The translations under genes were made by a program, and so were the position numbers. From positions 1,612,001-1,676,000 of the forward strand of contig CBDAUF010000002.1 in the NCBI GenBank assembly GCA_965200535.1: 64,000 bases of DNA, written 5' to 3'. Shown here one piece after another: positions 17,712 through 26,579 of this stretch. Position 1 is the stretch's first letter. Every line of letters begins with the position of its first letter. The DNA is from MPNO01 sp965200535. GTDB lineage: Bacteria; Pseudomonadota; Alphaproteobacteria; MPNO01. The notes under the pieces are model-generated. The model did no database searches and was not told the origin of the DNA. It saw only the letters and a list, made by a program, of their open reading frames with translations.

Positions 17712-18110
17712 ATGACCGACACCCAGCAGTTCTCCGTGGTCTTTCCGGAGGACGGTGCGTTCGAGGATGCAGGGCTCCGTGCGCAGTTCGAGTACCGCGA
17801 CCTCGGCATCGGCGCGGCTACGGACGGCCGCTATCACGCCCATATCATTCGGGCGAAATCCGCCGACGGACCGAAGATCGGCCTCCACCGCCACGGCGAG
17901 ATCGATTTTCAACTGGTCTACATTCTCAAGGGCTGGATGCGGTTCTGGTACGAAGGCCGCGGCGAGACCCTGGCGGCCGCCGGCACCTGCATCCTGCAGC
18001 CGCCCGGCATCCGCCACGACGTGCTCGAATGGTCGGAGGATCTCGAACTGCTGGAGGTCACCTCGCCGCGCGATTTCACCACCGAGGCGCTCGAAGAGGC
18101 CGCTGAATAG
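17712..18110 (+). CDS. Single-domain cupin protein
   Basis: A 132-residue cupin: the metal-binding motif 1 is seen as GLHRHGEIDFQLVYILKG (about 56-73, with two His and a Glu), and motif 2 as GTCILQPPGIRHDVLEWS (about 94-111, with one His). Such small cupins bind a divalent metal and act as isomerases, dioxygenases or sensors; which applies here is not visible. The start ATG at 17712 follows GACGAGGCACCCC, a weak ribosome site. It lies 111 bp after the arylsulfotransferase-like gene and its TAG is two bases from the converging GST stop. Confidence 0.85.
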   Translation: MTDTQQFSVVFPEDGAFEDAGLRAQFEYRDLGIGAATDGRYHAHIIRAKSADGPKIGLHRHGEIDFQLVYILKGWMRFWYEGRGETLAAAGTCILQPPGIRHDVLEWSEDLELLEVTSPRDFTTEALEEAAE

Positions 18111-18112
18111 GG

Positions 18113-18751
18113 TCAGGCGGTCTCGCGGACGCTCTCCCGCTCCGCCACCTCCGCGTACCAGCGTGCGAGGCAGCGGCAGTGGCCGGGTACGCCCATGTCC
18201 ACGAATTTGCTCATATCGATGGTGCAGTAGGCGGTGATATCGGCGACGGTAAAGCGTTCGCCGGCCAGGTAGCGCGCCTCGCCGAGCCGCGCGTTGAGCT
18301 TGTCGAAATAGAGTTCGGCTCGGCGCTTGCCGCGCTCCACCAGCGCGGGGATCTGGACGACCTCCTCGGCAATGCCGGGCAGGGCCCGCCCGGTGAAGGC
18401 GCGCTTGGCGTTGCGGAAGGCCTCGGCGACGGCGAGCAGGCCCTCCTGCTCCGACATCCGTTCCCACATCTCGACCAGAGCCGTCTCCCGCGGGTCGGCG
18501 CCCATCAGCGGCGGGTCCGGATGCTGCGCCTCGAAATAGCGGCAGATCGCCATCGCTTCCGAAATCAGCGTTCCGTCGTCGAGTTCCAGCACGGGAACCC
18601 GCCGGTGCGGCGCCTTCTCGAGAAACGCCGGATCGAGATACGGCTTGCCCGGCACGCCGGCGTCCTCCATCGGCACCTCGATGCCCTTCTCGATCAGGTA
18701 CATGCATACGCGGCGCGGGTTGGGTGCGATTTTCCAGATGTAGAGTTTCAT
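18113..18751 (-). CDS. Glutathione S-transferase
   Basis: The 212 residues have the two-domain GST layout. The thioredoxin-fold N-domain opens MKLYIWKIAPNPRRVCMYLIEKG and carries the glutathione-binding HRRVPVLELDDGTLISEAMAICRYFE (split at residues 49-74). The helical C-domain contains GERFTVADITAYCTID, the usual N-capping box. It conjugates or otherwise handles glutathione adducts in the cytosol. ATG at 18751 begins exactly at the conserved fold; GGAG lies seven bases upstream. It may be the last gene of a minus-strand run with the GNAT gene 23 bp upstream. Confidence 0.92.
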   Translation of the reverse strand: MKLYIWKIAPNPRRVCMYLIEKGIEVPMEDAGVPGKPYLDPAFLEKAPHRRVPVLELDDGTLISEAMAICRYFEAQHPDPPLMGADPRETALVEMWERMSEQEGLLAVAEAFRNAKRAFTGRALPGIAEEVVQIPALVERGKRRAELYFDKLNARLGEARYLAGERFTVADITAYCTIDMSKFVDMGVPGHCRCLARWYAEVAERESVRETA

Positions 18752-18774
18752 GGCCTCCTGTTCCCGTCGGCTTG

Positions 18775-19647
18775 CTATCCGAGTTCCGGCCCGGCAAGGG
18801 CGAATATCGCGCGGCGGTCGTCGAACGGTTCCCGCCGGCCGCGCAGCATGCGGATATAGGGGCGTTGAAAGGCGAAGCCGGACGCTTCGAGCCACGCGAT
18901 CTGCCGCCGATGGCAATCCGGGCAGTCGATGACCGCCGGGCCGACGAGGCCGGCGAGCGCGCGCGCGGCAAGCGCGATGGCGGTGTCGGGGTCGTGAGCC
19001 AGGAGGGGGCCGATCTGGGTCGCCTGCCGCCCGTCTCGGGCGAGAACGTAACCGGCCGGCGCGCCGCCCTTCATGGCGACAAAGGCGCGTCCGGCCTGCC
19101 GCTCCCGGAGCGAGGCGAGAAGTGCGCTCCGATCGCCGCCGAAGACGCGGGAATCGTAAGCCGCGATCGCCGCCATATCGTCCGCCCCCGCCGGGCGGAT
19201 TGCGGTTGCCGTCCGGGGCGCATCCGCCGGCGTCGCCGACGACGCCCAGTAGCGCCCGATCCCGTAGACATCCTCGAACCCGAGATGCCGGTAGACCTCG
19301 CGCCCGGCGGGCGTCGCATCGAGCCCGGCGAGGACGCCGTTCTCCTCGAGCGCCGCGAGCACCCGGTTCATCAGGTCAGTGGCGATACCGCGGCGGCGCC
19401 AGTCGGGGCTGACCAGGACCATGCACACCCAGGCGAAGGCGCCGTAGCCGAGCGCCATCGCCGAACCGACAAGCTTGCCGTCCGGCGCGGTCCTGCCGCA
19501 GCCAAAGCCGTTCGACAGCATGTAGGTCCAGTCGGCCCGGTTCTGGTTCCAGCCGATCTCCGCCGACAGCGCCGCGCCGCGCACGGCATCGCCCGCGTGA
19601 AGAGGATCGAGGCGCAGCCCCTCAAAAGGATCCGTCGCGGCTGTCAT
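18775..19647 (-). CDS. Tandem GNAT-family N-acetyltransferase
   Basis: The 290 residues comprise an N-terminal GNAT domain with the acetyl-CoA motif A segment VLVSPDWRRRGIATDLMNRVL (split at about residues 77-97) and GREVYRHLGFED, followed by a second GNAT-like half (IRPAGADDMAAIAAYDSRVFGGDR onward) with PYIRMLRG near the end. This two-domain layout matches DUF1248-like or Eis-like acetyltransferases of unknown substrate. ATG at 19647 lies inside the 3' end of the upstream epimerase gene, a 26-bp overlap, so translation is probably coupled. Acceptor specificity cannot be read from the sequence. Confidence 0.87.
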   Translation of the reverse strand: MTAATDPFEGLRLDPLHAGDAVRGAALSAEIGWNQNRADWTYMLSNGFGCGRTAPDGKLVGSAMALGYGAFAWVCMVLVSPDWRRRGIATDLMNRVLAALEENGVLAGLDATPAGREVYRHLGFEDVYGIGRYWASSATPADAPRTATAIRPAGADDMAAIAAYDSRVFGGDRSALLASLRERQAGRAFVAMKGGAPAGYVLARDGRQATQIGPLLAHDPDTAIALAARALAGLVGPAVIDCPDCHRRQIAWLEASGFAFQRPYIRMLRGRREPFDDRRAIFALAGPELG

Positions 19648-20659
19648 ATGCTGTCGGCTTGTCCAGGCTCTCCATGCCGCGCGCGACCCAGTCGGCAACC
19701 CAGTCGATCATCCGGCCGAGCGGCACCCGCGGATATCCGAACAGGGCGTGGCAGGCCGAGGTGTCGACCAGCCAGCCCCGGTCGGCTTCCGCGCCGACGA
19801 TGTCCGGTTCCTTCCCCATCCGTTCGCCGAACGCATGGGCGAGCGCGCGAATGCTGACGGTTTCCGGCCCGCTGACGTTGAGGGGCGTCGTCGGCGTCGT
19901 GCAATGCCGCAGGCAGCGGAGCGCGGCCGCGTTGGCGTCGCCCTGCCAGATCACGTTGACATGGCCCGCGGTCACATCGACCGCGGCGCTGTCGCGCACC
20001 TTGCGGGCAACATCCCAGAGGACGCCGTAACGCATGTCGATCGCATAATTCAAGCGTATCAGACGGCCGGCAGTACCGTGCCTCGCGGAGAAATATTGGA
20101 AACTCCGCTCCCGGGCGACGCAGGACTGCGCGTATTCGCCCATCGCACCCGGCGGCGTGGCCTCGGTCGCTCCGCCGCGGCGGATATCGACCCACGGATA
20201 GACGTTTCCGGTGGAGAACGCGACGATCCGAGACTCCCGGAAGGTTTCCGCCACGGCGGCGGGAAGATGGGCGTTCACCGCCCAGGTCAGCGGCAGGTTT
20301 CCGCTGGCGCCGAACTTGCGCCCCGCCATGAAGACGACATTGCGGACACGCGGCAGCGACTGGACAGCGCCGAGCTCGAGGAGATCGCAGCGCAGCGTCT
20401 CGACGCCCTGCTCCGCGAGTCCGGCCTCGAGCCCCGGTTCCGAGAACCGGGCGACGCCGAGGACGCGTTTTTCGGGCGCCGCCCGTCTGGCGAGCCGCGC
20501 GAGCGTGGGCCCCATCTTGCCGCCGACGCCGAGGATCAGGATATCGCCGTCCACCGCCGCGAGATCCTCGACGAGGGCGGGAAAGGGCCGGGTCATGAAC
20601 TCCTCGAGCGTCTCGACATCGGCGAAACGCTCGGGCAGAGGATCGACGGACTCCGGCAT
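19622..20659 (-). CDS. NAD(P)-dependent epimerase/dehydratase-family protein
   Basis: An extended SDR of 345 residues. The dinucleotide-binding loop is an unusual GVGGKMGP (about residues 44-51) in place of GxxGxxG, preceded by DGDILIL. VVFMAGRKFG (about 109-118) follows, then SRIVAFSTGNVYPW and, in place of the canonical Tyr-x3-Lys, EYAQSCVARE. The catalytic Lys is therefore apparently absent and Arg may take its place. The family includes uronate dehydrogenases and sugar epimerases, but with the altered site the reaction is uncertain. It starts nine bases after the amidohydrolase stop and overlaps the acetyltransferase gene, so all three are one operon. Confidence 0.83.
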   Translation of the reverse strand: MPESVDPLPERFADVETLEEFMTRPFPALVEDLAAVDGDILILGVGGKMGPTLARLARRAAPEKRVLGVARFSEPGLEAGLAEQGVETLRCDLLELGAVQSLPRVRNVVFMAGRKFGASGNLPLTWAVNAHLPAAVAETFRESRIVAFSTGNVYPWVDIRRGGATEATPPGAMGEYAQSCVARERSFQYFSARHGTAGRLIRLNYAIDMRYGVLWDVARKVRDSAAVDVTAGHVNVIWQGDANAAALRCLRHCTTPTTPLNVSGPETVSIRALAHAFGERMGKEPDIVGAEADRGWLVDTSACHALFGYPRVPLGRMIDWVADWVARGMESLDKPTAYDSRDGSF

Positions 20660-20668
20660 CGCCCGATC

Positions 20669-21550
20669 TCAGAAATCGAACAGGGCGGCCGGGTTCCCGA
20701 CCAGCATCCGGCGCCGCGTTTCCGCGTCGGGAACCATGACCGGCACCAGGTCGACCAGATCGCCGTCGTCGCACATCTCGCCCGGCGCCCAGCGCTGCGT
20801 GTGCGGCCAGTCGGTCCCCCAGATCAGCCGCTCCGGCGCGGCGGCGACGGCGGCATGGACGAACGGAATCACGTCCCGGTAAGGGCGGCCTGTCCGCGTC
20901 AGCCGGTCGGGGCAGCATATCTTGGCCCAGACATGGGGTTCCCGGATCAGGTCGAGATAGACCCGGAAATCCGGCTGATCGAGGCCTCCGGACACATCGA
21001 TCCGGCCGAGATGGTCGATGACGACCGGGATCGGGATACCGCGGATCCATTCGGCTGCAGCGGCGAGCTGGTCCGGCCGGGCATGGAGCGTAACCGACCA
21101 GCCGAGGGGCGCCGTCGCCGCGATCACCCGGTCGAACATCGGAAGGTCCATGCCGCCGCCGGCGCCGGCGAACAGGGTGAGCCGGACGCCGCGGGCGCCC
21201 CAGTCGTGGAACGCCCTGTAGTCGTCGGCCGAAAACCGGTCGTCCGCCTTGATCACCGCCCGGAACCGCCCGTCGGACCTGGCGACCGCATCGAGCGTCA
21301 CGCGGTTGTCGAACCCGTGGCCCATGGGCTGCGTCACCACGCCGCGCTCGATGCCGAGGACAGCGGCGAGGTTGATGTAGTGCTCGAAAGGCGCGGTCGC
21401 CGGCACATAGGCCTTGCTATCGGCAAAGGGAAACCGGTCCGGCGGACCGAAGACGTGGAAATGGCAGTCGCAGGCCCCCGGGGGCAATTTGAAGTCCGGT
21501 GCGCGGGGGTTGGGAACCGGCGGATAGGAAATCGGAAGCGTCTCGGTCAT
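20669..21550 (-). CDS. Amidohydrolase, 2-pyrone-4,6-dicarboxylate lactonase/LigI-like
   Basis: The 293-residue TIM-barrel amidohydrolase of the COG3618 type opens GACDCHFHVFGPPDRFPF (residues 25-42), with the two metal-site histidines of strand 1 in HFH. Other barrel residues are in GVVTQPMGHGFDN, SVTLHARPDQ, PVVIDHLGRID and the catalytic Asp in WGTDWPHTQ near residue 245. The family contains LigI, which opens 2-pyrone-4,6-dicarboxylate in lignin-monomer breakdown, and D-galactarolactone isomerase. The opening resembles the LigI side most. The neighbouring epimerase-type gene could fit either a sugar-lactone or an aromatic route. Confidence 0.88.
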   Translation of the reverse strand: MTETLPISYPPVPNPRAPDFKLPPGACDCHFHVFGPPDRFPFADSKAYVPATAPFEHYINLAAVLGIERGVVTQPMGHGFDNRVTLDAVARSDGRFRAVIKADDRFSADDYRAFHDWGARGVRLTLFAGAGGGMDLPMFDRVIAATAPLGWSVTLHARPDQLAAAAEWIRGIPIPVVIDHLGRIDVSGGLDQPDFRVYLDLIREPHVWAKICCPDRLTRTGRPYRDVIPFVHAAVAAAPERLIWGTDWPHTQRWAPGEMCDDGDLVDLVPVMVPDAETRRRMLVGNPAALFDF

Positions 21551-21697
21551 CTGCGGTCGCGCCCGGCTCGCTGCGCCGGCAGCCTAGTCGGCCCCGCAGG
21601 TCTTGTCCATTTCCCGCCCGGACAACGGGTGCGCGTGCACGACGACAGCCTTCGGCCGCGGCAACCTGGACACACAGCCGGGCAAAGGACGAACGGG

Positions 21698-23710
21698 CTA
21701 CAACTCCGGTACCGGGCGGGCGGGTGCGACCTCCACCGCGTCGCCCGGCGACGCGCCAACGATGGCAAGGCTGGAGGCGCCGGCAAGAAGCGCTGCCCCC
21801 GCGCCGGCGACCCGCGCCCACGCCCTGAGAGGGGCCGCGCGCCCGGTCGATATCTCGACCAGCGCGCCGTCGGCGATCCCCGCCGCATCGGCGACCCCGG
21901 CGGGGACGATGACCTGCCGCCTGGTTCCGTCGAACAGTTCCTCGTTCGCCGCCTCGAGCGGTACCGGACGGCGCGCGGTGCGCAGCGATTTGCGCTTTTC
22001 CGCCGTCGCCTCGACGTTCACCGCGAGGTCCGAATCCAGCACCAGGCCGTAACGCCGTTCCGCCTGGCGGGCGGTCAGGTAATCCTCGACGACGTCGGCG
22101 CGCACACGGTCGGGGTCCCGCGTCAGCGGGTCGCCGTAGCCGCCCCCGCCGGCGGTCTCCTCGCGCACGATATCGCCGGTTCTCAGCCGGAAACCCGACA
22201 CCTTGCCGGGCTGGGTCGACGGCTCCACGGTCTCGCCGTCCCGCAAGACGACAAACCGGTTCGACGCCCCCGACCGGCCGCCCTCCACGCCGTAGGGCGG
22301 AATGACATTCTTCTCCGACAGCACCGACAGCATCGCACCGTCGCCGAGAATGCGGATGTCGCGGCGCAACCCGAACCCGCCGCGAAAGGCGCCGTCCCCG
22401 CAGCATCCCTGGCGCAGTTCGCAGCGTTCCACGCGGAGCGGGAACGCCCCCTCGACGGTCTCGACCGACTGGATCGAGTTGAAATCGCCCTCGTTGTAGC
22501 TGCGGCAGGCGTTATTGCCGTCCACCCCGGCCGATGCACCGGTCCCCCCCGCCGGCCATTCGTAATGGATGTAGGAGCCTCCGTCCGCAGGGCCGGCGAT
22601 GTGGATGTGGTTGGCCCCCCCCTTGAGATCGCCGACGCTCATTTCCGGTACGACCTGGCTCATCGCCGAGGCGACGACCGCGTCGATCAGGAACTTGACT
22701 TCCGCCATGCCGCCGCAGGGCGCCGTCTCGCGCGCGTTGATGATGCTGCGTTCGGGCGCGATCACGGTGATGGGGTTGAACGAACCGTGATTGATGGGCG
22801 TCTCGGGATCGAGAAAGGTCTTGACCACAGTGCCCACCCCGTTGAGCGCCATCGCCGGCCCGCAGTTGGTCGGCCCGTTGGTCTGCGCCGAGGTGCCGGT
22901 GAAATCGGCGGTGATCCGGTCGCCCTCGATCGTGAGCTTGAGGCGAACGACCAGCGGTTCCGGGTTGGTCCCGTCGCTCTCGACATAGCCCTCGGCAAAA
23001 TATGCACCGTCCGGACACTCGGCGATGCGGGCGCGCAACAGGCCTTCCGACCGCTGCATCAACTCCTCGATCCCGGCGAGCAGGCCCTTGCCGCCGAAAC
23101 GCCCGAACAGGCGGCCGATATGCTCTGCCGCCTTGCGCCCGGTCCCCAGCATCGCGTTGAAATCGCCGAGGCGCTCGTTGCGGCCCCGCATGTTGTTGAA
23201 CAGGAGTTCGAGGAACGGTTCGTTCATCGCGCCCCTGGAACAGATCCGCGTCGGGGCGATGCGCATGCCTTCCTGATAGATCTCGTTCACGCGGCCGGAC
23301 AAGCTGCCGGGCGTCATCCCTCCGACATCGTTCCAGTGGCAGCGTATGGCGGCAAACATCGCGAGTTCGCCCTCGAAGAACACCGGGTGCAGGAGCAGGA
23401 CATCGTTGAGGTGCGTACCGCCGGTATAGGGATCGTTGTGCAGGAACAGGTCGCCGTCGTGGATGTCGCCGGCGAACGTCTCCACTACCTGGCGCGTCGA
23501 GTAGGGGACGGCGAAAATATGGAGCGGGTGGTCGGCAAGCCCCTGGGCGATCTGCCGTCCGTCCGCCGACATCAGCGCGCAGGAAAAGTCGTGCCCCTCG
23601 TAGATGATGGGCGCGTAGGACGAATGGATGATGTTCGCGCGCATCTCGTTGACGACGGCGATCAGCGATTCGCGAATCAGTTCGAGGCGGACAAAAGGGT
23701 TCATCGGCAT
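21698..23710 (-). CDS. Hydantoinase B/oxoprolinase-family protein with C-terminal extension
   Basis: A 670-residue protein of the HyuB (N-methylhydantoinase B/acetone carboxylase alpha-like) family. Conserved segments include MRANIIHSSYAPIIYEGHDFSCAL, GDLFLHNDPYTGGTHLNDV, NGPTNCGPAMALNGV, GGMAEVKFLIDAVV and the tail GGGGYGDPLTRDPDRV, after which the family normally ends within about 30 residues. Here about 110 extra residues follow; they contain PAGVADAAGIADGALVEI and AIVGASPGDAVEVAPA, two similar short beta-like motifs. The ATP-using HyuA partner is not adjacent. GGAGAA six bases before ATG 23710 supports the start (an in-frame ATG is two codons later). It lies 147 bp upstream of the amidohydrolase gene on the same strand. 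Confidence 0.88.
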   Translation of the reverse strand: MPMNPFVRLELIRESLIAVVNEMRANIIHSSYAPIIYEGHDFSCALMSADGRQIAQGLADHPLHIFAVPYSTRQVVETFAGDIHDGDLFLHNDPYTGGTHLNDVLLLHPVFFEGELAMFAAIRCHWNDVGGMTPGSLSGRVNEIYQEGMRIAPTRICSRGAMNEPFLELLFNNMRGRNERLGDFNAMLGTGRKAAEHIGRLFGRFGGKGLLAGIEELMQRSEGLLRARIAECPDGAYFAEGYVESDGTNPEPLVVRLKLTIEGDRITADFTGTSAQTNGPTNCGPAMALNGVGTVVKTFLDPETPINHGSFNPITVIAPERSIINARETAPCGGMAEVKFLIDAVVASAMSQVVPEMSVGDLKGGANHIHIAGPADGGSYIHYEWPAGGTGASAGVDGNNACRSYNEGDFNSIQSVETVEGAFPLRVERCELRQGCCGDGAFRGGFGLRRDIRILGDGAMLSVLSEKNVIPPYGVEGGRSGASNRFVVLRDGETVEPSTQPGKVSGFRLRTGDIVREETAGGGGYGDPLTRDPDRVRADVVEDYLTARQAERRYGLVLDSDLAVNVEATAEKRKSLRTARRPVPLEAANEELFDGTRRQVIVPAGVADAAGIADGALVEISTGRAAPLRAWARVAGAGAALLAGASSLAIVGASPGDAVEVAPARPVPEL

Positions 23711-23845
23711 GTCTTCTCCGGCAGGCGGCGGGACCCTACCACCGGGCTCGCATGACACCAAACCCGACCAGATCGGCGGGAAATGCCCCGGTCTTGGCTT
23801 GACCGTGGCGCTTGACTACCTTCCGCGCGGAACAGGACGGGGACC

Positions 23846-25501
23846 ATGACCGGGCCTTCGGCGCACATCGACAATTTCATCAACGAGAACCTGCCGCCGC
23901 GCACGCTGTGGCCGGAGATGGATTATTCGGTCCTGCCCGAACTGGCCGCCTATCCGCCGCGAATGAACGCGGCAGAGACGCTTCTCGATAGGCAGGCCGG
24001 CGCCGGTTGCGCCGACCGGCCGATGTTCATTTTCGGCGACACCGTATGGACTTACGGCGGCGTTCTCGCTCAGGCCAACCGCATCGCCAACCTGCTTATC
24101 GAGGATTTCGGCCTGGTCCCGGGCAATCGCGTGCTGCTGCGGTCGGGCAACCATCCGATGCTGGCGGCCGCCTGGTATGCGGTGCTCAAGGCCGGCGCAG
24201 TCGCCGTCACGACGATGCCGACGCTGCGCCCGCGGGAGATCGAGTACATCGCGAACAAGGCGCGGGTGCAGTACGTGGTTTCCCACCGCGCCCTCGCCGC
24301 CGACGTGGAAGCGGCCGCGCCGGCCTGCGCCGACCTGCGGCAGGTTCTCCTTTTCGGCGGCGGCGGCGCCGACGGGCTCGAAGCCCGGGCGGCGGCCAAG
24401 TCCGACGATTTCGCCAATGTCGATACCGCCGCAGAGGATGCCGCCATCATCGGCTTCACTTCCGGCTCGACCGGGACGCCGAAGGGCACCATCCATTTTC
24501 ACCGCGATCTGCTCGCCGCCGCAGACTGCTTTGCCGGCCGCGTGGTCGGGATCCGGCCGGACGATATCGTTTGCGGCAGCCCGCAGATCGCCTTTCTCTA
24601 CGGGCTCTGCGCCTTCCTGGTCGATGCACCGCGTTTCGGCGCGGCCTCGGTGCTGCTGGAGCGCGCGACGCCCGAACTGCTCCTCGAGACGATCGAGAAA
24701 ACCCGCGCCACGGTGTGCTTTTCGACCCCCTCGGGCTACAAGCTGATGCTCGACCGGGCGGGGGACTACGACCTTTCGAGCCTCCGCGTCTGCGTCGGCG
24801 GCGGCGAGCCGCTCGCACCGGCCGTCTTCAACCGCTGGAAGGAGATCACCGGGATCGAGATGATCAACGGTCTCGGCATCTCGGAACTCCTGCACATCTT
24901 CATTTCCGCCGCCGGCAGCAGCATCCGGCCGGGCGCCGTCGGCACCCAGATCCCGGGGTTCCGGGTCCGGGTGGTGAACGATGCTTTCGAGGACACGCGG
25001 CCCGGCGAAATCGGCCAGATGATCGTCAAGGGCCCCAACGGCTGCCGTTATCTCGGCGACGAGCAGCGCCAGGCCGCCTATGTCCGGGACGGCTGGAACC
25101 TGTCGGGCGATCTCTGCAAGGTCGATGAGGACGGATACATCACCTTCGAAGCGCGCACGGATGACATGATCCTGACCGGCGGATACAATGTGTCGGGCCT
25201 CGAGGTCGAAGCGGTGCTGCTGGAGCATCCGAAGGTGCGGGAATGCGCCGTTGTCGGCTCGCCCGATCCCGACCGCGGTGCGATCGTCAAGGCTTTCGTG
25301 GCGTTGGCCGACGGCGCCGAGGGCGGCGGCGCGGTTGCCGCCGAGTTGCAGGATTTCGTGAAATCGCAGATCGCCGCCTTCAAGTATCCGCGCGCGATCG
25401 AGTTCGTGGATGCCCTGCCGCTCACCGCGACAGGCAAGATTCAGCGGGGAGCGCTGCGCGCTCTCGAACGGGAGCGTGCGGCCGCCGCGGGGACCGTATG
25501 A
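23846..25501 (+). CDS. Aryl/acyl-CoA ligase, 2-aminobenzoate- or benzoate-CoA ligase-like
   Basis: The 551-residue adenylate-forming enzyme activates a carboxylic acid with ATP and CoA. The phosphate-binding loop is TSGSTGTPKG (residues 205-214), followed by TIHFHRDLLAAAD as in benzoate- and 2-aminobenzoate-CoA ligases. GGGEPLAPAVFNRW and NGLGISELLHIF give the substrate and adenine pocket; GDLCKVDEDGYITFEARTDDMI is the hinge region, and the catalytic Lys 531 is in TATGKIQR. The opening HIDNFINENLPP also fits that subgroup. It is the first gene of a plus-strand run with the nitroreductase 16 bp downstream, and divergent from the hydantoinase-B-like gene. An aromatic acid substrate is likely but not proven. 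Confidence 0.9.
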   Translation: MTGPSAHIDNFINENLPPRTLWPEMDYSVLPELAAYPPRMNAAETLLDRQAGAGCADRPMFIFGDTVWTYGGVLAQANRIANLLIEDFGLVPGNRVLLRSGNHPMLAAAWYAVLKAGAVAVTTMPTLRPREIEYIANKARVQYVVSHRALAADVEAAAPACADLRQVLLFGGGGADGLEARAAAKSDDFANVDTAAEDAAIIGFTSGSTGTPKGTIHFHRDLLAAADCFAGRVVGIRPDDIVCGSPQIAFLYGLCAFLVDAPRFGAASVLLERATPELLLETIEKTRATVCFSTPSGYKLMLDRAGDYDLSSLRVCVGGGEPLAPAVFNRWKEITGIEMINGLGISELLHIFISAAGSSIRPGAVGTQIPGFRVRVVNDAFEDTRPGEIGQMIVKGPNGCRYLGDEQRQAAYVRDGWNLSGDLCKVDEDGYITFEARTDDMILTGGYNVSGLEVEAVLLEHPKVRECAVVGSPDPDRGAIVKAFVALADGAEGGGAVAAELQDFVKSQIAAFKYPRAIEFVDALPLTATGKIQRGALRALERERAAAAGTV

Positions 25502-25517
25502 CACGCTGGAGACCGGA

Positions 25518-26099
25518 ATGACCGAAATCATCGATTTTCTCATGACCCGACGGTCGATCACCGCCCGCAATCTGGGCGATCCCGGGCCGACCGACGAGGA
25601 GCTCGACAAGATCCTGAGAACCGGTATGCGGGTGCCGGACCACGGCAAGCTCGGCCCCTGGCGTTTCATCGTCATCAAGGGCGAGGCGCGCGCCGCATTC
25701 GGCGAGGTTCTGGCGGACGCGTTCACGAAGGATAACCCCGACGCGTTCGACGAGCTGGTCGAGGTCGAGCGCGAACGGTTCCAGCGCGCACCGGTCGTCG
25801 TCGCCGTCACCTCGCACATCACGCCCGCGCACAAGATCCCCGAGTGGGAGCAGACGCTTTCCAGCGGGGCGTGCTGCATGAACATGCTGAACGCCGCGCA
25901 CGCCATCGGGTATTCGGCGCAGTGGCTTACCGAATGGCCGGCCTACAACGACGACGTCGCCGCCGCCCTCGGTTGCGGCGAGAACGAGCGGATCGCGGGG
26001 TTCGTCTATATCGGCACCGCCCAGGCGCCGCCGACCGAACGCACCCGCGCCGAATACGGCACGGTGGTCCGGGAGTGGACGCCGGCAAGCGCATCGTGA
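25518..26099 (+). CDS. Nitroreductase-family flavoprotein, YdjA-like
   Basis: The 193-residue FMN protein closely follows the compact YdjA type: FLMTRRSITARNLGDPGPTDEEL at the N-terminus, then ILRTGMRVPDHGKLGPWRFIVI (FMN phosphate contacts), KIPEWEQTLSSGACCMNML and GCGENERIAGFVYIGT at the end. These enzymes use NAD(P)H to reduce nitro groups or other electron-poor substrates. ATG at 25518 follows GGAGACCGGA and starts at the conserved helix. Its TGA overlaps the GTG of the next gene (GTGA at 26096-26099). It shares an operon with an aryl-CoA ligase. Confidence 0.92.
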   Translation: MTEIIDFLMTRRSITARNLGDPGPTDEELDKILRTGMRVPDHGKLGPWRFIVIKGEARAAFGEVLADAFTKDNPDAFDELVEVERERFQRAPVVVAVTSHITPAHKIPEWEQTLSSGACCMNMLNAAHAIGYSAQWLTEWPAYNDDVAAALGCGENERIAGFVYIGTAQAPPTERTRAEYGTVVREWTPASAS

Positions 26100-26578
26100 C
26101 CGCGACCGTAACGCTCCGCCCTGTCGGCACCGTCCGCGGCGGGCGCAAGGAGCCGTTCAACGACGACTGGGACAGCGTCACCGCCGTCATCGAACTCGAC
26201 ACCGACTGGCTGGGCGCCGATGCGATCCGCGGGCTCGACAGCTTCTCGCATGCCGTCGTCCTGTTCCAGTTCCATATCACCGATCCGGCGACCGTCGTCA
26301 CCGGCGCGCGCCACCCGCGCAACAACCCCGACCTGCCGCTGACCGGCATTTTCGCCCAGCGCGGGCATTACCGCCCCAATCTCATCGGCTCCACCGTCTG
26401 CCGCGTGCTCGGCGTCGAGGGCACGCATGTTCACGTTCAGGGCCTCGATGCAATCGACGGCACGCCGGTCATCGACATCAAGCCGTACATGTCCGCATTC
26501 GCCCCGCGCGGCGAGGTCTTCGAGCCGGAATGGGTCGGGGAAATCATGAGTCAATACTGGAAGAAAGCGGAATATTAA
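26096..26578 (+). CDS. trmO: tRNA (N6-threonylcarbamoyladenosine-37 N6) methyltransferase-type protein (TsaA/TrmO)
   Basis: A 160-residue TsaA/VirR-type beta-barrel protein. TrmO uses SAM to methylate t6A at position 37 of tRNA-Thr. Core motifs are PVGTVRGGRKEPFNDDW at the start, GLDSFSHAVVLFQFH, then ARHPRNNPDLPLTGIFAQRGHYRPNLIG (read in two parts, with the family pattern RP-N-IG) and DAIDGTPVIDIKPYM at the end. The GTG start at 26096 overlaps the nitroreductase stop as GTGA, indicating coupling. The next gene is a Sua5/YrdC-family protein, the enzyme class that makes the t6A precursor, so context supports a tRNA role. Many family members remain untested, so the precise modification is inferred. 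Confidence 0.85.
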   Translation: MTATVTLRPVGTVRGGRKEPFNDDWDSVTAVIELDTDWLGADAIRGLDSFSHAVVLFQFHITDPATVVTGARHPRNNPDLPLTGIFAQRGHYRPNLIGSTVCRVLGVEGTHVHVQGLDAIDGTPVIDIKPYMSAFAPRGEVFEPEWVGEIMSQYWKKAEY

Positions 26579-26579
26579 T

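Noticed and set aside
19748..23755. Open plus-strand frame of 1335 codons
   Set aside because: Antisense to the epimerase, amidohydrolase and hydantoinase-B-like genes, without recognisable domains.
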